A stretch of DNA of 64,000 nucleotides from Streptococcus castoreus DSM 17536 (GCF_000425025.1 NZ_AUKZ01000004.1:1-64000); one strand, 5' to 3'. Counted from the first letter of the stretch, positions 10,974 to 19,940 are shown. Numbers and translations are program-made. The notes: generated by a model not told the origin, from the sequence alone.

Positions 10974-11713
10974 TGGCAGAATTAAAAATTGATGTCCAAG
11001 ATTTGCACAAATCTTATGGTCAAAACGAAGTGTTAAAAGGAATTGATGCCAAATTCTATGAAGGCGATGTCGTTTGCATTATCGGTCCTTCTGGTTCTGG
11101 GAAATCAACTTTCCTACGTACTCTGAATCTCCTTGAAACCATTACAAGTGGTAAAGTTGTGGTTGATGGTTTTGAATTATCAGATCCTAAGACAACGATT
11201 GACAAAGCGCGTGAGAATATCGGAATGGTCTTTCAACATTTCAATCTGTTTCCGCACATGACTGTCCTTGAAAATATCATTTTTGCTCCGGTTGAACTTG
11301 GCAAAGAAACTAAAGAGACTGCCAAAAAGCATGGAATGGCTCTCCTTGAAAAAGTTGGACTTTCAGATAAGGCCGAGGCTTTTCCAGATAGCTTATCAGG
11401 TGGTCAAAAACAACGTGTTGCCATCGCAAGAAGTTTAGCGATGAATCCGGATATTATGCTCTTTGACGAACCAACTTCTGCTCTTGATCCTGAAATGGTT
11501 GGAGATGTGTTAAACGTTATGAAAGATTTGGCTGATCAGGGAATGACCATGTTAATTGTAACCCACGAAATGGGCTTTGCCCGTCAAGTGGCCAATCGCG
11601 TTATTTTCACTGATGGTGGGCAATTCTTGGAAGATGGAACTCCAGAAGAGATTTTTGATCATCCTAAACACCCTCGTCTCATTGAATTTTTAGACAAGGT
11701 TTTAAATGTCTAA
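10973..11713 (+). CDS. glnQ: Amino-acid ABC transporter ATP-binding protein
   Basis: 246-residue ABC ATPase of the polar amino-acid family. Walker [10 protein letters not shown] near residue 38, Q-loop near [12 protein letters not shown], signature [14 protein letters not shown] near 145, Walker [15 protein letters not shown] and the switch histidine in VTHEMGFA. It powers the upstream receptor-permease fusion; the TAATG overlap indicates coupled translation and a 1:1 complex. A terminator follows. Confidence 0.96.
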   Translation: MAELKIDVQDLHKSYGQNEVLKGIDAKFYEGDVVCIIGPSGSGKSTFLRTLNLLETITSGKVVVDGFELSDPKTTIDKARENIGMVFQHFNLFPHMTVLENIIFAPVELGKETKETAKKHGMALLEKVGLSDKAEAFPDSLSGGQKQRVAIARSLAMNPDIMLFDEPTSALDPEMVGDVLNVMKDLADQGMTMLIVTHEMGFARQVANRVIFTDGGQFLEDGTPEEIFDHPKHPRLIEFLDKVLNV

Positions 11714-11833
11714 TTAAATTCATAAAGTACTACACTAACTTCCAAGAAATCAAGGAGAGTAGGCGACAACGTTGACGGCTAGTGCCAATTTGTCATCTCA
11801 CTGAAAAGTCTAATATCAAAAAATCAAATAAGC

Positions 11834-11889
11834 AAAAAACGAATGTCGGTAGTTATAGAAAATACATAACGATCCTTCATTCGTTTTTA
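11834..11889 (+). terminator. Terminator after the amino-acid transporter operon
   Basis: AAAAAACGAATG pairs with CATTCGTTTTT, with a further inner GTTAT/ATAAC pairing. The 3' arm ends in a T run. It lies about 120 bases after the glnQ-type stop codon; the bases in between show nothing I can support. Confidence 0.82.
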
Positions 11890-11996
11890 AGTTCTTTTCA
11901 TTCAAACAGATAATAATCATTTGTGATTCTTTATTTTCAGTGATGTCCTCTTATCTCAGTCTCTATTTGATTGCCTTTAATGCTATAATCAAGTTA

Positions 11997-12046
11997 CAAA
12001 AATGGGGATACCCTTATGACTCTCTCCTTCATAAGAGTGTCCCCAT
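11997..12046 (-). terminator. Terminator of the PTS operon
   Basis: On the minus strand ATGGGGACACTCTTATGA pairs with TCATAAGGGTATCCCCAT, a long strong stem, followed directly by TTTTTGTAA. It starts about 10 bases after the stop codon of the small membrane gene at 12055-12207, which places that gene inside the operon. Confidence 0.9.
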
Positions 12047-12054
12047 GTGCTTGA

Positions 12055-12207
12055 TTACAGGCGCTTTCGTTTGATCAGACAATAACCTAATATAATAAGA
12101 GTCAGCCCTGTCACAATGTGCAAGTATTTGTTACCAAGAACTGGACTAATAGTAATGAGGAAAAATCCTATTGCTATCAAAAACGTTGCCCCATTTTTTT
12201 CTTTCAT
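12055..12207 (-). CDS. Small membrane protein at the end of the PTS operon
   Basis: 50-residue protein, MKEKNGATFLIAIGFF at the start and CLIKRKRL at the end. It has two hydrophobic segments (about residues 8-24 and 30-45) joined by SPVLGNKYLH, and a basic C-terminus. Its ATG overlaps the stop codon of the IIC gene (ATGA), the classic sign of coupled translation, and the operon terminator begins right after it. I do not recognise a family. It may assist or stabilise the IIC transporter; that is inference from position only. Confidence 0.72.
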   Translation of the reverse strand: MKEKNGATFLIAIGFFLITISPVLGNKYLHIVTGLTLIILGYCLIKRKRL

Positions 12208-13583
12208 CAAAGGTCACTCGCTTTTTCTTTATTAGCTGAAATAACAAAAGGTGCCCAAATAAGGAAAGCTACAAAAAGATTAAACAAGGATACCAGACCT
12301 GCCATAATACTGCCTCCAGTAGCTAAGTAAGCATAAAGTCCAACCGGCGTAATCCAAGGCACCGGCAAGAACACTGGTGGAATCAAACCTACTGCTGTGG
12401 CAAAATAAGCGATACTAGCACAAATTGGTGGTACAACTAACCATGGAATCACAAAGGTTGGGTTCAAGACAATCGGCATCCCAAATGTAATCGGCTCATT
12501 AATATTGAACACGCCCATCGGTGCTGATAGTTTAGCGATTGTTTTGTGTTCTTCACGTTTTGAAAAGATAAAAATCGCAATAATAAGGGCTAACGTAACA
12601 CCTGATCCCCCCATTTGGGCATAGGCATCAAAAGAACCACGTGTCCAGAGATAAGGTAGATTAGCAGCACTATGTGCTGTATTATAGGCAGCTGTATTTT
12701 CTGTCAGAGCCACCATATAAATTCCATCCATGACGGGCGCTAACACATTGTGACCATGCAAACCAAAGAACCAGAGCAGTTGAACCAAGAAGGTTAATAA
12801 GATAACCGAGCCAATTCCTTGTGAGAGACCTAGCAAAGGTAACTGAATGTAGGTTGAAATCACATCACTCAAAGATGAACCTGTAACAATAAAGATAAGG
12901 TAAGCAAAAATTGCTGATGCGTAAATGGCAGCTGTCCCTGGAATAATAGCCGCAAAGGCCTTATTGACTGCTGGCGGCACATTATCTGGTAGTTTAATCG
13001 TCAAATTCCGTTTGGTCAAAGCTGCATAGACAAAACTAGATAAGAAACCAATAATTAAAGCTGTAAAAAGCCCTGTTGCTCCAACATATTTCAAGGCAAT
13101 AGCTCCCCACTCACTGGTTTCTAAGGTTGAGACTCCCTTTGTAGTAACTACCGAAAGCCCCATATCTTTCATGCTCGCTAACATACTAGCGGATGCTTCT
13201 TTTAAGGGTGTTGAAATGGTCAAACTTTGAGGAAGGGTAGCAATAAAGGAAGCAAATGAAATTAGCCCACCCGCCAAAGGGTTAACCTTGTGCATCACAG
13301 CCAAATGATAGCCAAAAGCAAAGGCAAAAAATAGAGCCATAACTCCTATCGTACCGAAATAAACATAACCATTAATAGCAATAACAGGCTGCATAGCCGT
13401 TGCAAACCCAGTCCAGCCCATATTATTTGGAATATCACGTAAGAAAACATTCAGTAAAACGGCAACTGAACCTGCCATTGTGATTGGCATCATTGAAATA
13501 AAAGAATCACGAATAGCAACCAAATGCCTTTGTGACCCGATTTTCCCTGAAATCTCCATGAACTTATCAGAAAAATGCGACAT
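12207..13583 (-). CDS. PTS system lactose/cellobiose-family IIC component
   Basis: 458-residue polytopic permease of the lactose/cellobiose PTS family (CelB-like). The N-terminus FMEISGKIGSQRHLVAIRDSF is characteristic, and NEPITFGMPIVLNPTFVIPW near residue 355 is the conserved loop containing the substrate-contacting Glu. It imports a beta-linked disaccharide while IIB phosphorylates it. It lies 64 bases after the DUF3284 gene and overlaps the following small membrane gene. The exact sugar cannot be read from sequence. Confidence 0.94.
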   Translation of the reverse strand: MSHFSDKFMEISGKIGSQRHLVAIRDSFISMMPITMAGSVAVLLNVFLRDIPNNMGWTGFATAMQPVIAINGYVYFGTIGVMALFFAFAFGYHLAVMHKVNPLAGGLISFASFIATLPQSLTISTPLKEASASMLASMKDMGLSVVTTKGVSTLETSEWGAIALKYVGATGLFTALIIGFLSSFVYAALTKRNLTIKLPDNVPPAVNKAFAAIIPGTAAIYASAIFAYLIFIVTGSSLSDVISTYIQLPLLGLSQGIGSVILLTFLVQLLWFFGLHGHNVLAPVMDGIYMVALTENTAAYNTAHSAANLPYLWTRGSFDAYAQMGGSGVTLALIIAIFIFSKREEHKTIAKLSAPMGVFNINEPITFGMPIVLNPTFVIPWLVVPPICASIAYFATAVGLIPPVFLPVPWITPVGLYAYLATGGSIMAGLVSLFNLFVAFLIWAPFVISANKEKASDL

Positions 13584-13647
13584 AATTTTCTCCTATATGT
13601 ATTTTTTAGTATGACAAAATCATAATTAACTTTCGTTACAAATCATG

Positions 13648-14082
13648 TTAAGATAATTGCTTAGCATACTGGATTAGCGCTGCTAATTGAGCGTGTGATT
13701 GTCGTTCCAAACTTTTTTTGAAGAGTTTTCCCATGATTAACTGATTGACTTTTTGAAAAAAATCAACAGCCTTCATTTCATATTGGTAAGTAATTCTTGT
13801 TCGGTGTTCTCCTAAAGCTTCTAGATAGTAAGATAGTTCCTTAATCCCACGATTGGAACTAAAGCGGGCAGCATAAAGGCTCGGAACTTCAAAAGCTGTC
13901 ACCAATACCTTTACGGTATGCTCGTGATGCTTGCCATAACGTTTCGTGTAGCTTAGCCCTTCTTTCAAATCAGAAAGCGGCAACTGTTTCAAGGTGTTTT
14001 GACGGTAATCGTCTTGAAGTGATCGCCTGATAGCTTCAAAGCATTGGTTTATAGAAATATCTCCTTCTGTCGAAATAATCAT
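13648..14082 (-). CDS. DUF3284-family protein in PTS operon
   Basis: 144-residue soluble protein starting MIISTEGDISINQCFEAIRRSL, typical of the DUF3284 family, whose genes are repeatedly found in cellobiose-type PTS operons. The predicted fold is START/SRPBCC-like from its alternating pattern of strands and a long C-terminal helix; no catalytic motif is evident. It sits 3 bases after the IIA gene and 64 bases before IIC, so it is co-transcribed with them. Function is unknown. Confidence 0.8.
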   Translation of the reverse strand: MIISTEGDISINQCFEAIRRSLQDDYRQNTLKQLPLSDLKEGLSYTKRYGKHHEHTVKVLVTAFEVPSLYAARFSSNRGIKELSYYLEALGEHRTRITYQYEMKAVDFFQKVNQLIMGKLFKKSLERQSHAQLAALIQYAKQLS

Positions 14083-14085
14083 AAC

Positions 14086-14415
14086 TTACCTCTTTGCGAT
14101 TTCTGATATTTTCTCATAAACACTCACCAATTCTTTAGCTAAATCAATGAAAGCTAAAGCTGTCATCATGTGATCTTGACCATGCACCATCAATAAGGAT
14201 AATTCAACAGAGCCCCCAGAGGCTTCTTGAGATAGTAAATTAGTTTGGGATTTATGAGCAACATTTAACGAATTTGTGGCTTCTTGGAGCAAGGCTTTAG
14301 CTGTGCTAAACTGACCATCTCTAGCCGCATGAATGGCTTCAACAGCTTTTCCTTTGGCTTCACCACCATACATGATTAACCCCATAATGGCTTCTAGGTT
14401 TGATGGTTCCGTCAT
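14086..14415 (-). CDS. PTS system lactose/cellobiose-family IIA component
   Basis: 109-residue all-helical IIA. The phosphorylated histidine is most likely His78 in LLMVHGQDHMMTA, matching the conserved VHAQDH-type motif of the family. It takes phosphate from HPr and passes it to IIB, encoded 2 bases upstream. Normal length. Confidence 0.95.
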   Translation of the reverse strand: MTEPSNLEAIMGLIMYGGEAKGKAVEAIHAARDGQFSTAKALLQEATNSLNVAHKSQTNLLSQEASGGSVELSLLMVHGQDHMMTALAFIDLAKELVSVYEKISEIAKR

Positions 14416-14417
14416 AC

Positions 14418-14729
14418 CTATTCCTCCATCATTGCCAGGGCCGTTTCAAGCACTTTTTCGCCATTCATGAGACCATAATCAGCCATATTAATGGCATCCA
14501 CTTTAATTTTGGGTTCAAATTTTGTCTTAAAGTCCTTTAGCAGAAATTTTACTTGTGGTCCCAACAAAAGGACGTCAATGGTTTTGGTAGCGACTTCATT
14601 GTCAGCTTCGCTCACAGGAACCGCCCAAATATCAGCTTCGATGCCACGTGCTTGGGCCACTTTTTGCATTTTGGTCACTAGCATACTCGTTGACATACCA
14701 GCGTTACAAACTAACATAATTGTTTTCAT
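14418..14729 (-). CDS. PTS system lactose/cellobiose-family IIB component
   Basis: 103-residue IIB with the phosphocysteine loop LVCNAGMSTSMLV; Cys8 is the phosphorylated residue. An in-frame ATG seven codons upstream is possible, but GGAG lies 6-7 bases before the chosen ATG and the family N-terminus begins at MKTIMLV. It lies just after the regulator gene, which suggests the regulator and transporter genes form one transcript. Confidence 0.94.
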   Translation of the reverse strand: MKTIMLVCNAGMSTSMLVTKMQKVAQARGIEADIWAVPVSEADNEVATKTIDVLLLGPQVKFLLKDFKTKFEPKIKVDAINMADYGLMNGEKVLETALAMMEE

Positions 14730-14739
14730 TGTGTTTCTC

Positions 14740-16740
14740 CTATTGTTCATTGAGTAAGGGAATAAATAATGTGATTAATTGAGCATAGCTTGGCTCATCT
14801 AATAAGGCTTTTTGAAGCTTCACTTGGTTAACAAACGAGACCAAGCTCGGTGAAATGTATTTTAAATGGCTATTACGTCCCTTAGAGGGCGATAACAAAA
14901 AGATAAATTGAACCGCTTGATGCTCCTCGTCCCAATAAATGGGTTCTTGACAAATTGCCACAACGACCTGTTCTGAATACGTCATTGGATTTGCTGGATG
15001 TGGAAAAGCTAGCACATCTCCAAAAACAATCGAGCTATAGCTTTCTCTTAGGACTATTTGATCGTAGAAAGTGGTGTTAAACGCTTCAGTTGTCACCTCA
15101 TCTAGGCAAGCAATCATTTGAAAAAGCAATTCCTTTTTCGCCACTTTTTTATCAAAGTAAAGGAGCCGCTTTGGACTAAAAACCTCTTTTAAAAGTTGTT
15201 CTGCTTTTGTTACACTCATCTGATAGGGAAAGTGCCTTTCTGTTTTGAGACGTTCTTGCTCACCAATAAACTGACGAATCCTTTCAATATCCTGATCTGA
15301 TAGAAAAACACTAACGGTAATGATAGGCGTTAAAAACGTGACATTGGTCAGACTAATTGAGGAAATGATCAAATCAATGGTTTTGAGACGTTCTTCAGTA
15401 ATTTCATAGTAACTAATCACATCAACAATGTGAATTCTGCCTTCAAATTCTTTTTCCAAACGATTTTTAAGCATCATGGCACTGCCATAACCTGTTGCAC
15501 AAACCACTAATACCCTTAATTTATGACGATTTGAATAGCGTTCAATAGCTGCCATTAAATGTAAGCTAATGTAAGCCCATTCGTCATCCGACAAGTGATA
15601 AGCGTTAAATTCTGGTAAACCACTAAAGGCACGTTTTGTTACTTCAAAGACTTCCGGATACTTACGTTTAATATCTTCTGTTAAGGGGTTAGACAACCGA
15701 ATATTATTTTCAAGACGTATGGTTAAAGGAGTCATATGTGCCAACAATCCCTGAAGTAAATTCATATCAGAATCCAAACTTATTCCTACCCATTCACTAG
15801 CTTTAACAATACTTGCTTTTAAATGGTTAGCTAATAAATGATCAGCATTGCCTCCTTGTAACGTATTTCTAGCCGACTGTTTAACCTTTAAATGCAGGGC
15901 AATGTAATTGGCTTCGTCCTTAGGAAAACGTATCCCCATCACTTCTTCTACTTGATATAAAATACGAAGAGCTACTTGATACTCATCAGACTGGCGAATA
16001 TCGTCTGGAATAGAAAACATTTCTAAAGAATAACCTGATCGAATGCGTTGAACCATCAGCGCAATATGCAAAACCAAGTTATGCATCACAAAATCTGACA
16101 ATTTCAATTTTGCATCGCGGCATTCACCTAGAACGATAATCGTTATTTCAGTAAACTTAATATTGTCAAGAAAAGTATTGCCTACCATGGCATAGATTGA
16201 CTCATCAAAACTATCCCCAAAAAAATAATCCATGATAAACCGTCGAATATTCTCTTCTTTCCCTTTTACTTGGATATGATGATGACTAATATCAAGACAC
16301 AACTCATAAGGACTAATCCGCTTTTTAATAGCCACCAAAACATTTTTTAAGGTGGTTCGACTGATATAAAGTTCTTGGCAGAGTGCCTCAAATTCTTGAA
16401 TAGCTTCTTCAAAAAAGAATTTGTTTAACAGGTAGTGTTCTCGGTCAATGGATTCTTCTACCTGTGTCACATCTGCTAAGCGTTTTTTAGAAGATAAATT
16501 CTCTTGCCAAAACATATCAAATTCCATAGAATGATCTACTTCTAAACAATATCCCTGTCCTTGTTTAGAGGTAATATGAGCACCAACTTGGGGAAGAAGC
16601 GTGATCAGATTCTTTAAGTATTTTCTAACTGTGCGGTCACTGACACCGATGGCTTTGGCTATGGTTGCACTGGAAACAAAATAACCTTTCTGACTCATTA
16701 GAAATGCTACTATGGCCATTTCTTTTTTCGATAGCATCAT
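14740..16740 (-). CDS. PTS-controlled transcriptional regulator (BglG/MtlR/LicR-type with PRDs)
   Basis: 666 residues in the order expected for a PRD activator. There are two N-terminal helix-turn-helix segments (one at VSSATIAKAIGVSDRTVRKYL, residues 22-42), two PTS regulation domains (about 175-285 and 290-400), a IIB-like domain with VVCATGYGSAMML near 410, and a C-terminal IIA (fructose/mannitol) domain with the histidine of GDVLAFPHPANP near 580. Phosphorylation by PTS proteins should tune its activity on this operon. Two ATGs are adjacent; AGGAGG is only 1 base from the first and 4 from the second, so the second (start 16737) may be the true one. A cre-like site lies just upstream. Confidence 0.92.
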   Translation of the reverse strand: MMLSKKEMAIVAFLMSQKGYFVSSATIAKAIGVSDRTVRKYLKNLITLLPQVGAHITSKQGQGYCLEVDHSMEFDMFWQENLSSKKRLADVTQVEESIDREHYLLNKFFFEEAIQEFEALCQELYISRTTLKNVLVAIKKRISPYELCLDISHHHIQVKGKEENIRRFIMDYFFGDSFDESIYAMVGNTFLDNIKFTEITIIVLGECRDAKLKLSDFVMHNLVLHIALMVQRIRSGYSLEMFSIPDDIRQSDEYQVALRILYQVEEVMGIRFPKDEANYIALHLKVKQSARNTLQGGNADHLLANHLKASIVKASEWVGISLDSDMNLLQGLLAHMTPLTIRLENNIRLSNPLTEDIKRKYPEVFEVTKRAFSGLPEFNAYHLSDDEWAYISLHLMAAIERYSNRHKLRVLVVCATGYGSAMMLKNRLEKEFEGRIHIVDVISYYEITEERLKTIDLIISSISLTNVTFLTPIITVSVFLSDQDIERIRQFIGEQERLKTERHFPYQMSVTKAEQLLKEVFSPKRLLYFDKKVAKKELLFQMIACLDEVTTEAFNTTFYDQIVLRESYSSIVFGDVLAFPHPANPMTYSEQVVVAICQEPIYWDEEHQAVQFIFLLSPSKGRNSHLKYISPSLVSFVNQVKLQKALLDEPSYAQLITLFIPLLNEQ

Positions 16741-16756
16741 TCCTCCTTTTTCTTTT

Positions 16757-16770
16757 AGAAAACGCTTTCT
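16757..16770 (-). promoter_or_regulatory. cre-like CcpA operator before the PTS regulator gene
   Basis: AGAAAACGCTTTCT is a near-perfect palindrome matching the core GAAAACGCTTTC of the catabolite-response element. It lies about 17 bases upstream of the regulator start, in the 100-base gap after the DUF871 gene, so CcpA bound here could block transcription of the regulator-PTS half. I see no strong -10/-35 pair in the gap. Confidence 0.7.
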
Positions 16771-16842
16771 TTGTGATTTTAGTTTAGCAAATCTTTCCCA
16801 AAAAAGGGAACCGAAATTTTCCGTATTGATTGTGAAAAGTGA

Positions 16843-17937
16843 TCAATCTTTCTCAACTAGCAATGAAAAATTTTGCCATGGAGCCAAGTCAGCTAACAAG
16901 TCTAAAGACTCTTCCTTGATTTCCGCTACCACATTTGCCTTATCGCTAACTGTGAAATCCCTTAATGCAATCTGTAATTCTCCTTTGTAGCGAGTGTAGC
17001 GGTTATTGTCAATGATAACACTCCCACGTTTAACGCATTTGGATTGTTCCCTTGCTGGCAGTGATTCTTTAGCATAAACTACTCGAGGCATGGTGGAGCG
17101 GATCACATAGTCTGAAACATCTCCCCGATACTGATGCGGGTAGGTAATGATTTTTTCTTCCACTTCGGTTAAAGTAACGAGTGGTCTAACCTTAATTGTC
17201 ATCACATTCCTAGCGAGAGCTTGCACACATTTGGCTAGTTCCTCTTCTGAAATAAATTGATTGGACAAAATAACAGTGTCAATCATCCCGGTTGCTTTCA
17301 CCAGTTCAACCTGAGAATCTATTGGAAAATGGCGATAAGCCTCAATGGTTGGTAAACCTTCCGACACTTGCCAAGGACCCTCATTAGCTGACTTAGCCGT
17401 TATAAACGCAGCTGTTTCAATCCCATGTCTATGATAAAACTGAGATATTTCTTTAAAATATTGCACAGACAGACCTGTAAATTCATGAGGATAAAAATTA
17501 TGACACCCAATAATAGCTGTCATATCAGCATCTGTTGCCAATAAATCCGTCAATAATTGCTTGCCAGAACTCATATTAAGCTCAATTTTAAGTCCAAAAG
17601 GGTTTTTAGTTAGGGCTACAATAGTTTCTAGGGGAAGCGCCTCATCTAAACGTATCCCTCCTATTCCAAACGCATGCGCCTTTTCCATCAGGCATTCAGA
17701 CCAACCTGCTTGCTTAATAAAACCAGGACTAATGTCTGCAATAACACGAATTCCCAATCCCTTGGCATAGGCAATCACTTGAGCATACGTTTCAAGCGTT
17801 TGATAATCATCTGGAGCAACTTGCAAAAGACTCATAAATAAACGTTTTGCTCCATACTGATGAAGCAGCTTAATGTAATGCTGACTTTTTGCGAAAGCAT
17901 GCCTTTCCGGATAAAGAGAAAACCCTAAATCAACCAT
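16843..17937 (-). CDS. DUF871-family protein (MupG-like phospho-glycosidase family)
   Basis: 364-residue protein starting MVDLGFSLYPERH, with a TIM-barrel N-terminal part and a smaller C-terminal beta domain. It belongs to the DUF871 family, which includes the staphylococcal 6-phospho-N-acetylmuramidase MupG. The start was set to the ATG at 17937 because AGGAGG lies 9 bases before it; an upstream ATG inside bglA is less likely. It follows the GH1 gene by 13 bases, so both may act on phosphorylated disaccharides imported by the PTS. Substrate is not determinable here. Confidence 0.82.
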   Translation of the reverse strand: MVDLGFSLYPERHAFAKSQHYIKLLHQYGAKRLFMSLLQVAPDDYQTLETYAQVIAYAKGLGIRVIADISPGFIKQAGWSECLMEKAHAFGIGGIRLDEALPLETIVALTKNPFGLKIELNMSSGKQLLTDLLATDADMTAIIGCHNFYPHEFTGLSVQYFKEISQFYHRHGIETAAFITAKSANEGPWQVSEGLPTIEAYRHFPIDSQVELVKATGMIDTVILSNQFISEEELAKCVQALARNVMTIKVRPLVTLTEVEEKIITYPHQYRGDVSDYVIRSTMPRVVYAKESLPAREQSKCVKRGSVIIDNNRYTRYKGELQIALRDFTVSDKANVVAEIKEESLDLLADLAPWQNFSLLVEKD

Positions 17938-17950
17938 TAATAGTAGCCTC

Positions 17951-19345
17951 CTATTTCCTAAAACCATTGTGCTGACTTAGTGCTTTAAACCAATAACCCG
18001 ACTTTTTAATGGTTCGTTTCTGTGTTTCTAAATCTAATGCAATCAAACCATAACGATTTTTATAAGCATTTAGCCAAGACCAGCAATCAATAAAGGTCCA
18101 AATCAAATAACCTTTACAATTGGCACCTTCTTTCAAAGCTTTGTGAAGTTGTATTAAATGGTTAGCCATAAAATCAATTCGGTAATCATCCTGAATCTGA
18201 CCATCCACTAAGAAAGCTTCTTCACCTTCAACACCCATCCCGTTTTCAGTGACTATCCATTCAATGTTGCTATAATTTTCTTTCAAATTAAGCGCAATAT
18301 CATAAATTCCTGGCTCATAGATTTCCCATCCACGGTGAGGATTGATTTTCTTGCCTGGCATATTGTAAGGTTCAAAGTAACAATCTAACGTGATCGGTTG
18401 CTCTTTTTGTCTCCTTGGTGCTTGGACACGCAAGGGTTGGTAATAATTAACACCCAAAAAGTCTACAGGATTATTTTTAATAATAGCTAATTCATCAGCA
18501 CAATACTCTGGCAAGATGTCCTCTTCCTTTAAAATACTAATTAGCTCATCTGGATAAACTCCCAAAACGGATGGATCTAGGAAAGATTTTGTTTGGAAAA
18601 GCTCTGCAATTCTTGCCGCTTTCAAATCCTCTGGATGATCACTCCGTGGATAGGCAGGGGTCAAATTGAGAACAATACTAATCTTGTGCTCAGAATTATG
18701 TTCATGACAGGCTTTAACAGCAAGGGAACTGGCTAATTGTGTGTTGTAGGCCACCTGAACGGCTGCCTTAGCATCAACCTTACATGGATAATGGTAATGC
18801 CCTAAATAACCGCATTCCACTGGGACAATCGGTTCATTGAAAGTAATCCAAGTATCTACTAAATCTCCAAAAAGGGAAAAACAAGTTTTGGCATAAGTCT
18901 CATAAGCCCAAACTATTTCCTTACTTTCCCAACCTCCTTTTTCTTGCAAGATATACGGAAGGTCAAAATGGTAAAGATTCACAATTGGTTTAATGCCTTG
19001 TGCTTTAATTTCTTTAAATAACTCTCGATAAAAAGCCACTGCTTTAGAGTTAACTTGCCCAATGCCCTCTGGAATTAAGCGAGACCATTGAATAGATAAT
19101 CGAAAAACGGTATGACCAGTCTCTTTTAACAAGGCAATATCACTCTTATAATTGGTGTAAAAGGTTGATGTTGTTTCTGGACCAATACAGTGATGGAATT
19201 TTTCTGGTTCAATGCTAAACCAATAATCCCAATTATTTAGACCTTTACCGTCTCCCTGAACAGTTCCCTCACTTTGAGGTCCTGAGGTTGAACTCCCCCA
19301 TAAAAAACCTTTTGGAAATTGATAATGACAAACTTTTTGATTCAT
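17951..19345 (-). CDS. bglA: GH1 6-phospho-beta-glucosidase
   Basis: 464-residue glycoside hydrolase family 1 enzyme. The acid/base Glu171 lies in TFNEP, and the nucleophile Glu is in VTENGMG near residue 366. The N-terminal FPKGFLWGSSTSGPQSEG is the family start motif. It should hydrolyse the phosphorylated beta-disaccharide delivered by the PTS, giving a hexose 6-phosphate and a hexose. It is the first gene of the island, with AAGGAAG before the ATG and a cre-overlapped promoter upstream. Confidence 0.93.
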   Translation of the reverse strand: MNQKVCHYQFPKGFLWGSSTSGPQSEGTVQGDGKGLNNWDYWFSIEPEKFHHCIGPETTSTFYTNYKSDIALLKETGHTVFRLSIQWSRLIPEGIGQVNSKAVAFYRELFKEIKAQGIKPIVNLYHFDLPYILQEKGGWESKEIVWAYETYAKTCFSLFGDLVDTWITFNEPIVPVECGYLGHYHYPCKVDAKAAVQVAYNTQLASSLAVKACHEHNSEHKISIVLNLTPAYPRSDHPEDLKAARIAELFQTKSFLDPSVLGVYPDELISILKEEDILPEYCADELAIIKNNPVDFLGVNYYQPLRVQAPRRQKEQPITLDCYFEPYNMPGKKINPHRGWEIYEPGIYDIALNLKENYSNIEWIVTENGMGVEGEEAFLVDGQIQDDYRIDFMANHLIQLHKALKEGANCKGYLIWTFIDCWSWLNAYKNRYGLIALDLETQKRTIKKSGYWFKALSQHNGFRK

Positions 19346-19379
19346 GCAATTCTTCCTTTCTATCTTCTAAACTAAATTC

Positions 19380-19408
19380 ATTATAGGAAGAATCACAATT
19401 AATGTAAA
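19380..19408 (-). promoter_or_regulatory. Promoter of the bglA-led PTS island
   Basis: TTTACA at 19403-19408 and TATAAT at 19380-19385 (minus strand), spacer 17 bases. The -35 box overlaps a cre-like site. The 300 bp further upstream, up to the terminator at 19731, is AT-rich and holds no other feature I can support apart from a second cre-like site. Confidence 0.83.
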
Positions 19409-19416
19409 CGTTTTTA
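19403..19416 (-). promoter_or_regulatory. cre-like CcpA operator over the bglA -35 box
   Basis: Plus-strand TGTAAACGTTTTTA agrees with the cre consensus TGNAANCGNTNNCA at all fixed positions but one. It overlaps the -35 hexamer, so CcpA binding would compete directly with RNA polymerase and give glucose repression of the island. Confidence 0.75.
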
Positions 19417-19452
19417 GAAATCAAATTTTTCCTTATTGCCAAGGAAGATAAT

Positions 19453-19466
19453 TGTCAACGTTTTTC
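19453..19466 (-). promoter_or_regulatory. Second, weaker cre-like site 50 bp upstream
   Basis: Plus-strand TGTCAACGTTTTTC shares TGT-AACGTTTTT with the site at 19403 and is placed exactly 50 bases further upstream, close to five helical turns. It has three mismatches to the cre consensus, so on its own it is weak. Confidence 0.45.
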
Positions 19467-19730
19467 TCATCCAAGACGCATCAAATCCACAAAGATCAAC
19501 TGCCTATAGCTAACAGAACAATACATTCATCGGAAAACTAAAACAAACCAAATAACTAAAATCCATTATCAAAAGGGCAAAAACGACCTGCTCTACCTCT
19601 CTTACTTATCGTAAAATAACATGATTCTTATCGTTCATTTTTATCTCGGACACTTTAACAATCCTCTTCTTTTTAATAAATCAAACGAGTAAACTTCCTT
19701 TACATGCTAATATGATTTATTTTTGAGCAA

Positions 19731-19763
19731 GAAAAAGACAAACCTCTAAAGGAAGTTTGTCTT
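19731..19763 (-). terminator. Terminator after obgE and the small downstream gene
   Basis: On the minus strand AGACAAACTTCC pairs with GGAGGTTTGTCT-type sequence across TTTAG, followed by TTTTTC. It begins about 20 bases after the stop codon of the 52-residue gene. Confidence 0.88.
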
Positions 19764-19781
19764 CAATCTTAAAATGAAACC

Positions 19782-19940
19782 TCACGTCTCATCTTTTTTT
19801 AATTTTTCGCGTTCCAGACGTAAACGTCTATTAGGATTCAATAAATTAAATAATTCTTCTAATTTTTCGGCATTCCAGACATCTGCTGCCGAAACAAAAT
19901 TGCCATCCTTATCCATAAAGGATATTGGTTTATCTCCCAT
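19782..19940 (-). CDS. Small conserved streptococcal protein downstream of obgE
   Basis: 52-residue, highly charged protein starting MGDKPISFMDKDGNFVSA and ending in a Lys/Glu-rich helix. The start was set to the ATG with AGGAGG 6 bases upstream, dropping 13 codons of open frame. It has no membrane segment or known catalytic motif. It follows obgE in the same direction by about 90 bases and is closed by a terminator, so it probably shares the obgE transcript. I do not know its function. Confidence 0.75.
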   Translation of the reverse strand: MGDKPISFMDKDGNFVSAADVWNAEKLEELFNLLNPNRRLRLEREKLKKDET

